Shown here piece by piece: positions 7,781 to 14,586 of a stretch of DNA of 64,000 bases (positions are counted from its first letter, which is position 1; every line of letters begins with the position of its first letter). Made by a program: the position numbers and the translations under genes. The notes below the pieces were generated by a model. It did not search any database. It was not told the origin of the DNA and was given only the letters and a program-made list of their open reading frames with translations. Where the stretch lies: positions 1,178,001 through 1,242,000 of the forward strand of contig NZ_AP024590.1 in assembly GCF_018323985.1 (NCBI RefSeq). The letters run 5' to 3'. This DNA comes from Enterobacter kobei (GTDB taxonomy: Bacteria; Pseudomonadota; Gammaproteobacteria; Enterobacterales; Enterobacteriaceae).

Positions 7781-8902
7781 ATGGTTGCAGAATTGACCGC
7801 ATTGCGCGATCAAATTGATGAAGTGGATCAGGCGTTTCTGGATCTGCTGGCGCGCCGACTGGCGCTGGTTGCCGAAGTGGGCGAAGTCAAAAGTAAGTAC
7901 GGTTTGCCGATTTACGTTCCGGAGCGCGAAGCCTCTATGCTGGCCTCGCGCAGGAAAGAAGCGCAGGCGCTGGGCGTGCCGCCGGATCTGATTGAAGACG
8001 TACTGCGCCGCGTGATGCGGGAATCCTATTCCAGCGAAAATGACAAAGGCTTTAAGACGCTGCATCCGACGCTGCGCCCGGTGGTGATCGTCGGCGGTGG
8101 CGGGCAGATGGGGCGTCTGTTCGAGAAAATGCTCCAGCTTTCCGGCTATGAAGTGCGCATTCTGGAAAAAGAAGACTGGCTGCGCGCCGATTCACTGGTC
8201 GCGGATGCGGGCATGGTGATTGTCAGTGTGCCAATTCACGTGACGGAATCCATTATTGCTAAACTGCCGCCGTTGCCGGATGACTGCATTCTGGTTGATC
8301 TGGCGTCGGTAAAAAGCGGGCCGTTGCAGGCGATGCTGACAGCGCATAAAGGTCCGGTGCTGGGTCTGCACCCGATGTTCGGGCCGGACAGTGGCAGCCT
8401 TGCCAAACAGGTGGTGGTGTACTGCGATGGTCGCCAGCCGGAAGCCTACCAGTGGTTCCTGGAACAGATCCAGGTATGGGGCGCACGGCTGCACCGCATC
8501 AGCGCGGTAGAGCACGATCAGCATATGGCGTTTATCCAGGCGCTGCGTCACTTCGCTACCTTTGCTTACGGTCTGCATCTGGCGGAAGAAAACGTCCAGC
8601 TTGAACAGCTGCTGGCGCTCTCCTCGCCGATTTATCGGCTGGAGCTGGCGATGGTCGGGCGACTCTTTGCCCAGGATCCACAGCTGTATGCCGACATTAT
8701 TATGTCGTCAGAAAATAATCTGGCGCTGATCAAACGTTATTACCAGCGTTTTGGCGAGGCGATTGGCTTGCTGGAGCAGGGCAACAAGCAGGCGTTTATC
8801 GACAGTTTCCGTAAGGTGGAGCACTGGTTCGGCGATTACGCTGAGCGTTTCCAGAGTGAAAGCCGCGTATTGCTGCGCCAGGCGAATGACAGCCGTCAAT
8901 AA
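7781..8902 (+). CDS. tyrA: Bifunctional chorismate mutase / prephenate dehydrogenase TyrA
   Basis: 373-residue fusion enzyme converting chorismate to prephenate and then to 4-hydroxyphenylpyruvate for tyrosine. The AroQ mutase domain spans about residues 1-90 (LRDQIDEVDQAFLDLLARRLALVAEVG) and the dehydrogenase begins with the NAD motif VVIVGGGGQMGRLF near residue 100. Length matches E. coli. It follows aroF in the TyrR operon and ends at a strong terminator. Confidence 0.98.
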   Translation: MVAELTALRDQIDEVDQAFLDLLARRLALVAEVGEVKSKYGLPIYVPEREASMLASRRKEAQALGVPPDLIEDVLRRVMRESYSSENDKGFKTLHPTLRPVVIVGGGGQMGRLFEKMLQLSGYEVRILEKEDWLRADSLVADAGMVIVSVPIHVTESIIAKLPPLPDDCILVDLASVKSGPLQAMLTAHKGPVLGLHPMFGPDSGSLAKQVVVYCDGRQPEAYQWFLEQIQVWGARLHRISAVEHDQHMAFIQALRHFATFAYGLHLAEENVQLEQLLALSSPIYRLELAMVGRLFAQDPQLYADIIMSSENNLALIKRYYQRFGEAIGLLEQGNKQAFIDSFRKVEHWFGDYAERFQSESRVLLRQANDSRQ

Positions 8903-8925
8903 CTGAAAAGCTGCATATACTTGAA

Positions 8926-8953
8926 GCCAGCGGGTGATCCGCTGGCTTTTTTT
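8926..8953 (+). terminator. Intrinsic terminator of aroF-tyrA
   Basis: Perfect 8-bp stem GCCAGCGG/CCGCTGGC (8926-8933, 8939-8946) followed by seven T. It ends only 17 bases before the next ATG. Confidence 0.9.
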
Positions 8954-8970
8954 ATGAGAAGGGATTTGCT

Positions 8971-9843
8971 ATGGCTGAACCGCAACCGCTGTTTGATTAT
9001 ACCGGCCATCTGCCGGAATGCCCGACCTGGAGTGAGGCGGAGCAGGCGCTCTATTGGGCCGATATTATTGAAGGTGAAATCCATCGCTATCATCTGGAAA
9101 GTGGCGAGCATACCGTGCTGCGCTTCCCGGAAGAGGTGGGTTGTTTTGCGCTACGCGAGAAGGGCGGCTTTATTGTCGCTATGCGCAATGCGATATGGCT
9201 CGCCGATAAACGCGGGCTACTGACCAATAAAATCTGTGACAACCCGTCCAACCCACAGCTGGCGCGCTTCAACGACGGCGGTACCGATCCGCGTGGACGT
9301 TTCTATGCCGGGACGTTCTGGGGGCCGGGGGACTACAACGGCGCACAGCTGATGCGCATCGACAACGATCTGACGCCGAAGGTGATCCAGTGCGACATTA
9401 AGGGCGCCAACGGGCTGGCCTTTAGTCCTGACGGCAAGTGGATGCTCACGTCGGACACGCCGCAGCAGGTCATCTACCGCACGCCGCTGGACGCCGACGG
9501 CGAGCCGGGGCAACGCGAGGTTCTGCGTCGCTTTGCTGACGGGGAAGGGATGCCGGATGGCGCAGCGGTGGACGTCGAGGGGGGCTACTGGAGTGCGCTC
9601 TATGATGGCTGGCGTATCGCACGTTTTTCACCCCAAGGGGAGCAGCTGGAGGAGTATCGTCTGCCGGTACGCTGTCCGACGATGGTCTGTTTTGGTGGCC
9701 CGGCCATGAAAACGCTGTTTATTACCACCACCCGGGAAAACATGACCCCGGAGGAAACGGCGCAATATCCGCTTTCCGGGGCCATTTTCACCCTGCCGGT
9801 GAACGTGGCAGGCATGAAAAAGTCCTTGTTCGTCGAACATTAA
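8971..9843 (+). CDS. SMP-30/gluconolactonase/LRE family protein
   Basis: 290-residue six-bladed beta-propeller of the SMP-30 family, predicted cytosolic. Likely divalent-metal ligands are Glu16 (LPECPTW), Asn101 (RFNDGGTDPRGRFYAGT), Asn147 (GANGLAFSPDG) and Asp196 (MPDGAAVDVEGGYW). Family members hydrolyse sugar lactones, but the substrate cannot be assigned here. It is inserted between tyrA and pheA, where E. coli has no gene. Its TAA shares the TTAA palindrome with the pheA stop, so the two convergent genes overlap end to end. Confidence 0.88.
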   Translation: MAEPQPLFDYTGHLPECPTWSEAEQALYWADIIEGEIHRYHLESGEHTVLRFPEEVGCFALREKGGFIVAMRNAIWLADKRGLLTNKICDNPSNPQLARFNDGGTDPRGRFYAGTFWGPGDYNGAQLMRIDNDLTPKVIQCDIKGANGLAFSPDGKWMLTSDTPQQVIYRTPLDADGEPGQREVLRRFADGEGMPDGAAVDVEGGYWSALYDGWRIARFSPQGEQLEEYRLPVRCPTMVCFGGPAMKTLFITTTRENMTPEETAQYPLSGAIFTLPVNVAGMKKSLFVEH

Positions 9844-11000
9844 ACCGGTTCAACCGGTACGACGTTTTCCCCCGGATAACAGCCCAGCACTTTCATTGAG
9901 CGGGTGATCTCGCTCAGTTCGTGCAGGGCTTTTTGCATGGCGGCGGATTCGACGTTGGCCTGAATATCCAGATAAAACATCTCTTCCCACGGGTTGCCGT
10001 AAATCGGGCGGGATTCCAGCTTGGTCATAATCAGATTGTGATTACGCAATACCAACAGGGCTTCTACCAGCGCACCAGCCTGCTGACCGGTGGCGATGAG
10101 CAGCGTGGTTTTCGCGGGCACCTGATCGGAAACCTTCACCGCTTTACGGGCCAGAACGATAAAACGCGTAATGTTTTGCGTCTGGTTTGCCAGATTACGT
10201 TCCAGTACCTGTAAGCCGTACAGCCCGCCACCCGCTTCACTGCCCAGCGCCGCTACATGCGGTGATTGCGCCTGAGCGACCCGTTCCATCGCGGCAGAGG
10301 TACTTTCGCAATACTCAATTTTCCAGTGTGGATAGCGGTTCAAAAACTGGCTGCACTGCTGGAACGGCTGTGGATGACTGTAAACCGTCTGGATCTGATC
10401 CAGGCTGGACGTGCCGGAAACTAACACGCAGTGATCGATAGGCACCGTCATTTCCGCCACGATAGATAAACTGGTGTGCTGCAACAGATCGTAGACATCG
10501 TTAATGGCACCGGAACTGGTGTTTTCAATCGGCACGACGGCGTAATCTGCCTGGCCAGTCTCCACCTGATTAAAGATGTCGTGGAACTTCGCGCAGCCGC
10601 TTTCGATGAACTGTTCGAAATGGCGGGCAGCATACTGACGTGCCGCCAGATGCGAATATGACCCTTTAGGGCCAAGAAAGGCGATGCGCGCCGAGTGCGG
10701 ATTGGTTTGATTGAGGTGCTGCTGAAGCAGCGCTTGCTGCGTCAGCACAGAATCTTCGATGATCAGCTGGAACAGGCGGGTGATGTAGTGCGCATCCAGA
10801 TGGTGCGCTTTCCCAAGCGTAATCAGGCGTTCCAGTAAATCGCGCTCACGATCGATGTCGCGAACCGGGCGATGTGAAGCCAGCTTCGCTTTACCGACTT
10901 CCACGGCAAGCAGGCGGCGTTCTGCCAGCAACGTCAGTAACTGTTCGTCGAGGGCGCTGATCTTCACGCGCAGATCCAGTAACGGGTTTTCCGGTGTCAT
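9840..11000 (-). CDS. pheA: Bifunctional chorismate mutase / prephenate dehydratase PheA
   Basis: 386-residue fusion enzyme making phenylpyruvate from chorismate, with phenylalanine feedback. The AroQ mutase domain (about 1-90) starts LLDLRVKISALDEQLLTLLAERR. The dehydratase domain starts at RIAFLGPKGSYSHLAARQYA and contains VVPIENTSSGAINDVYDLL. A C-terminal ACT domain carries the phenylalanine-binding ESRP motif. Length equals E. coli PheA. It is preceded by the pheL leader peptide and attenuator on the same strand. Confidence 0.98.
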   Translation of the reverse strand: MTPENPLLDLRVKISALDEQLLTLLAERRLLAVEVGKAKLASHRPVRDIDRERDLLERLITLGKAHHLDAHYITRLFQLIIEDSVLTQQALLQQHLNQTNPHSARIAFLGPKGSYSHLAARQYAARHFEQFIESGCAKFHDIFNQVETGQADYAVVPIENTSSGAINDVYDLLQHTSLSIVAEMTVPIDHCVLVSGTSSLDQIQTVYSHPQPFQQCSQFLNRYPHWKIEYCESTSAAMERVAQAQSPHVAALGSEAGGGLYGLQVLERNLANQTQNITRFIVLARKAVKVSDQVPAKTTLLIATGQQAGALVEALLVLRNHNLIMTKLESRPIYGNPWEEMFYLDIQANVESAAMQKALHELSEITRSMKVLGCYPGENVVPVEPV

Positions 11001-11027
11001 AGTGTTGCCTTTTTTATTGTTATCAAT

Positions 11028-11056
11028 AAAAAAGGCCCCCCGGTGTGGGAGGCCTT
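11028..11056 (-). terminator. pheA attenuator
   Basis: GC-rich hairpin between pheL and pheA (11032-11041 with 11047-11056, one mismatch) followed on the minus strand by a run of T. In the attenuation model it forms when phenylalanyl-tRNA is plentiful and pheL is translated quickly. Confidence 0.85.
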
Positions 11057-11102
11057 GTTGTTCGTCTTCGCATTCTTTATCACACGACGAAACGCCTCCC
11101 GG

Positions 11103-11150
11103 TCAGGGGAAGGTAAAAAAGAATGCGAAGAAAAACGGGACATGTTTCAT
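11103..11150 (-). CDS. pheL: pheA operon leader peptide PheL
   Basis: 15-codon leader encoding MKHVPFFFAFFFTFP, with seven phenylalanine codons in the last eleven positions. Ribosome stalling at these codons during phenylalanine shortage prevents the downstream attenuator from forming. E. coli PheL differs by one residue (Ile for Val4). The stop TGA is followed by a GC-rich alternative pairing region, then the attenuator. Confidence 0.95.
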   Translation of the reverse strand: MKHVPFFFAFFFTFP

Positions 11151-11207
11151 GGTGCGATCCTGAACAAGTGTCTGAGTAAAGTAACCGTACTGTTTTCACC
11201 CTGTCAA

Positions 11208-11232
11208 TAAAAAACGCGCCCGAAGGCGCGTT
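11208..11232 (-). terminator. Intrinsic terminator of raiA
   Basis: 8-bp stem AACGCGCC/GGCGCGTT with a CGAA (TTCG on the minus strand) tetraloop, then T residues on the minus strand. Confidence 0.88.
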
Positions 11233-11255
11233 GGCGATACACTCAATGTAAAGGA

Positions 11256-11600
11256 TTACTCTTCTTCTTCTTCCACTTCAACGAAGTTAGCGTCTTTCAC
11301 CGAGGTGGTGGCACGACGCGCTTCACCTTTGTGTTGCACTTTATTGAGCTGCCGTTCCAGCTTGTTGATCAAATCGTTAATGGCGGTGTACATATCTTCA
11401 TGCTTCGCACTGGCGACCAGATGCCCGTTAGGTGTATTGATGGTGGCATCCGCGGTGAAACCCTGCGGCTCTTTAGAGAGAATGATATGTGGGTTAATCA
11501 GGTGTGTTTGCCATTTATCCAGTTTGGCGAGACGGTCTGTGACATGCTGGCGAATTGCCGGAGTAATTTCCATTTGCTTGCTGGTAATGTTCATTGTCAT
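11256..11600 (-). CDS. raiA: Ribosome-associated inhibitor RaiA (YfiA)
   Basis: 114-residue short-HPF-type protein that binds the 30S decoding channel and holds 70S ribosomes inactive in cold shock and stationary phase. I start it at MTMNITSKQMEITPAIRQHV, as in E. coli; longer in-frame upstream starts lie in the promoter region. The C-terminus is acidic (FVEVEEEEE). A perfect CRP-type palindrome lies 64 bp upstream of the start, and a terminator follows the gene. Confidence 0.97.
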   Translation of the reverse strand: MTMNITSKQMEITPAIRQHVTDRLAKLDKWQTHLINPHIILSKEPQGFTADATINTPNGHLVASAKHEDMYTAINDLINKLERQLNKVQHKGEARRATTSVKDANFVEVEEEEE

Positions 11601-11663
11601 AGATGTTACCTCTTGTCTTTCCGTCTTGGTATTAACAAGCATACCTCGCAAAACGTCAAAATG

Positions 11664-11679
11664 TGTGATTCAAATCACA
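11664..11679. promoter_or_regulatory. Predicted CRP site upstream of raiA
   Basis: TGTGATTCAAATCACA is a perfect match to the TGTGA-N6-TCACA consensus and lies 64 bp before the raiA ATG. Control of raiA by cAMP-CRP is inference from this match. Confidence 0.7.
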
Positions 11680-11823
11680 TTATTTCGTCACTTTTTGTCA
11701 ACGAAGACTTTTTGTGAGTCAGGACAGGAACCGACCATTTTTACCTTGTTGAAGTGGTAATTTACGGTCATAGTTGACTGGATGACCTGAGCGGAAAGTG
11801 GCTTAATCGACAGGTTAAACGCA

Positions 11824-11857
11824 TAAAAAAACGGCAGCTCACTGGAGCTGCCGTTTT
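11824..11857 (-). terminator. Intrinsic terminator of bamD
   Basis: Long stem (ACGGCAGCTC at 11831-11840 with GAGCTGCCGT) with ACTG loop. A-rich on the left and T-rich on the right, so it may work in both directions. Confidence 0.88.
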
Positions 11858-11873
11858 ACGTTGTAGAGGAAAA

Positions 11874-12611
11874 TCAGGTGTTGCTGCTATTAGCGGCAAT
11901 GATTTTCGCCACTTTATCCGCCTGCGCATTCAGCTGCAGCTTGCGGTAGGCATTTTCCATCAGCGGTAAGGCATCGCGTGTTGCCTGCGTGTCCGGATAA
12001 TCACGCAGCATACCTTCAACGCGGTTTACTACCGCAACCCATGCGCCACGATCGGTATAATACTTCGCAACCGAGTATTCATACTTCGCCAGACGATCTT
12101 TCAGGAATACCAGACGTTTGGTGGCATCCGTGACATACTGGCTGTTCGGGTAGCTGCGCACCAGTTTTGAGAAGTCATTAAATGCATCACGCGCGTGCTG
12201 CGGATCGCGGTCGCTACGGTCAACGCCGAAGAAGCCCTGTAACGCACTGTCATCCAGCGCCATATCGGTCAGGCCGCGCATGTACATGACGTAATCAATG
12301 TTTGGATGAGTCGGGTTCAGACGCATGAAACGATCGATCGCAGCCTGAGCCAGCGGCAGATCGGCGTTTTTGTAATACGCATAGATCAGATCCAGTTGCA
12401 CTTGCTGGGAATACGGGCCAAACGGATAGCGGTTATCCAGCGCTTCCAGTTGCGTTATTGCCTGTTTCCAGTTACCGTCCTGCAGCTTTTGCTGAGCAGT
12501 CGCGTAGATTTCATTAGGCGGATTATCAGGCACCTCTTCCTTTGAACCGGAGCAACCCACCAAAGCCAGGCTCAGCGTGGCGGCTGCCACCAGATATTTC
12601 ATGCGCGTCAT
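11874..12611 (-). CDS. bamD: Outer membrane assembly lipoprotein BamD (YfiO)
   Basis: 245-residue essential lipoprotein of the BAM complex, which inserts beta-barrel proteins into the outer membrane. The signal peptide ends in the lipobox LVG-C (about residue 20). The mature protein consists of TPR-like repeats, starting with NEIYATAQQKLQDGNWKQAI. Length equals E. coli BamD. It is transcribed away from rluD, sharing a 133-bp intergenic region, and ends in its own terminator. Confidence 0.98.
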   Translation of the reverse strand: MTRMKYLVAAATLSLALVGCSGSKEEVPDNPPNEIYATAQQKLQDGNWKQAITQLEALDNRYPFGPYSQQVQLDLIYAYYKNADLPLAQAAIDRFMRLNPTHPNIDYVMYMRGLTDMALDDSALQGFFGVDRSDRDPQHARDAFNDFSKLVRSYPNSQYVTDATKRLVFLKDRLAKYEYSVAKYYTDRGAWVAVVNRVEGMLRDYPDTQATRDALPLMENAYRKLQLNAQADKVAKIIAANSSNT

Positions 12612-12744
12612 GACGTTTTGACTTTCCTCAAAATGTTTATGCGGGAGGATTCTCTGTTCCTGCTCCCGATTAAGACCAGCTACAATAGCACACTATATTA
12701 AACGGCAAAGCCGTAAAAACCCAAGGTTAACGAAGAAGCTGTCT

Positions 12745-13725
12745 ATGGCACAACTAGTACAACTCACCGCAACGGTGTCCGAAAATCAACTCGGTCAACG
12801 CTTAGATCAAGCATTGGCCGAAATGTTCCCTGATTATTCGCGATCGCGAATAAAAGAATGGATCCTTGACCACCGCGTCGAGGTTAACGGCAAGGTGTGT
12901 AGCACACCAAAAGAAAAAGTATTGGGGGGCGAACGCGTCACCATCAATGCTGAAATCGAAGAAGAAGCGCGTTTTGAGCCGCAGGATATTCCGCTGACCA
13001 TCGTCTATGAAGATGATGACATTCTGGTGATCAATAAGCCGCGCGACCTGGTGGTTCACCCGGGAGCAGGGAATCCGGACGGCACCGTGCTCAACGCACT
13101 GCTGCATTACTATCCGCCCATTGTTGATGTTCCCCGCGCCGGCATCGTGCACCGTCTGGATAAAGATACTACCGGCCTGATGGTGGTTGCGAAGACCGTG
13201 CCTGCGCAAACGCGTCTCGTGGAGTCGCTGCAGCTGCGTGAGATCACCCGTGAATATGAAGCGGTTGCGATTGGGCATATGACGGCAGGTGGTACTGTGG
13301 AAGAGCCGATCAGCCGCCACCCGACCAAACGCACGCATATGTCTGTGCATCCGATGGGGAAACCCGCGGTGACGCATTATCGCATCATGGAACACTTCCG
13401 TGTGCACACGCGTCTGCGTCTGCGTCTGGAAACCGGACGCACACACCAGATCCGTGTGCATATGTCGCATATCACCCATCCGCTGGTGGGCGATCAGCTG
13501 TACGGTGGCCGTCCGCGTCCGCCGAAAGGCGCGTCGGATGAATTCATTGCCGCGCTGCGTCAGTTTGACCGTCAGGCACTGCACGCTACCATGCTGCGTC
13601 TTTATCACCCGATTACCGGTATCGAAATGGAATGGCATGCGCCGATCCCACAGGATATGGTTGATTTGATCGAAGCAATGCGCGCAGACTTCCAGATCCA
13701 TAAGGACAGCGTGGACTGGCTATGA
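12745..13725 (+). CDS. rluD: 23S rRNA pseudouridine(1911/1915/1917) synthase RluD
   Basis: 326-residue RluA-family enzyme modifying helix 69 of 23S rRNA, important for 50S maturation and termination. It has an N-terminal S4 domain (GQRLDQALAEMFPDYSRSRIKEWI) and the catalytic motif HRLDKDTTGLMVVAK, whose Asp is the nucleophile. Length equals E. coli RluD. The last four bases overlap pgeF (ATGA), implying coupled translation. Confidence 0.98.
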   Translation: MAQLVQLTATVSENQLGQRLDQALAEMFPDYSRSRIKEWILDHRVEVNGKVCSTPKEKVLGGERVTINAEIEEEARFEPQDIPLTIVYEDDDILVINKPRDLVVHPGAGNPDGTVLNALLHYYPPIVDVPRAGIVHRLDKDTTGLMVVAKTVPAQTRLVESLQLREITREYEAVAIGHMTAGGTVEEPISRHPTKRTHMSVHPMGKPAVTHYRIMEHFRVHTRLRLRLETGRTHQIRVHMSHITHPLVGDQLYGGRPRPPKGASDEFIAALRQFDRQALHATMLRLYHPITGIEMEWHAPIPQDMVDLIEAMRADFQIHKDSVDWL

Positions 13726-14453
13726 CACAACTGATTATCCCGCAATGGCCGCAGCCTGAGGGCGTAGCCGCCTGCAGTTCAACCCGCACTGGCGGCGTGA
13801 GCCTGGCACCCTGGCACTCACTGAACCTGGGCGCGCATTGCGGTGATAACCCGGAGCATGTCGAGGAGAACCGTCATCGGTTGTTCGCGGCAGGCGGTTT
13901 GCCATCAAAACCGGTCTGGCTTGAACAGGTACATGGTGACGTAGTGCTGCGTCTGGACGGCGGGCCGTATGCCTCAAAACGTGCAGATGCGTCATACAGC
14001 AATACGCCTGGCACTGTGTGTGCCGTGATGACGGCGGATTGTCTGCCGGTGTTGTTCTGTAACCGCGCCGGAACGGAAGTGGCGGCAGCCCATGCCGGCT
14101 GGCGTGGCCTGTGTGCCGGTGTGCTTGAAAATACCGTCGCCCGTTTTGCGGACAGCCCGGAGAACATTATGGCCTGGCTTGGCCCGGCGATTGGTCCACA
14201 GGCGTTTGAGGTGGGGCCGGAAGTCCGTGAGGCATTCATGGCGGAAGATCCGAATGCGGATGTCGCCTTTGTCGCCCGCGGTGAAAAGTATCTGGCCGAT
14301 ATCTACCAGCTGGCGCGTCAACGTCTGGCGCGCGCAGGGGTTAGTCTGATCTTCGGCGGTGACCGGTGTACCTTCACAGAAACGAACGAATTTTACTCAT
14401 ATCGCCGCGACAAGACCACCGGGCGTATGGCAAGTTTCATTTGGCTGAGATAA
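13722..14453 (+). CDS. pgeF: Polyphenol-oxidase/laccase-domain protein PgeF (YfiH)
   Basis: 243-residue purine-nucleoside-phosphorylase-like copper/zinc-fold protein. In E. coli YfiH (PgeF) clears mis-synthesised L-Ser-containing UDP-MurNAc peptides. Metal or active-site motifs visible are QVHGDVV, CAVMTADCLPVLF and AAAHAGWRGL. Length equals E. coli YfiH. The start ATGA overlaps the rluD stop, and clpB follows with its own heat-shock promoter. Confidence 0.95.
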   Translation: MTQLIIPQWPQPEGVAACSSTRTGGVSLAPWHSLNLGAHCGDNPEHVEENRHRLFAAGGLPSKPVWLEQVHGDVVLRLDGGPYASKRADASYSNTPGTVCAVMTADCLPVLFCNRAGTEVAAAHAGWRGLCAGVLENTVARFADSPENIMAWLGPAIGPQAFEVGPEVREAFMAEDPNADVAFVARGEKYLADIYQLARQRLARAGVSLIFGGDRCTFTETNEFYSYRRDKTTGRMASFIWLR

Positions 14454-14515
14454 CCTAAAGAATCAAGACGATCCAGTGCGTGTGATTTTCTTTCCATATT
14501 ATTCAGGTCATTAAC

Positions 14516-14544
14516 CTTGAATAATTGAGGGATGACCTCATTTA
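14516..14544 (+). promoter_or_regulatory. Sigma-32 heat-shock promoter of clpB
   Basis: CTTGAA (14516-14521) and CCTCATTTA (14536-14544) with 14-bp spacing closely match the RpoH consensus CTTGAA-N13-15-CCCCATNTA. They lie 42 bp upstream of the clpB ATG. Confidence 0.9.
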
Positions 14545-14586
14545 ATCTCCAGTAGCAAATTTGACCTGTTTCTTATGGGAGGAGTT

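Noticed and set aside
12802..13701. 299-codon minus-strand frame opposite rluD
   Set aside because: Antisense shadow of an intact conserved gene, without start signals.
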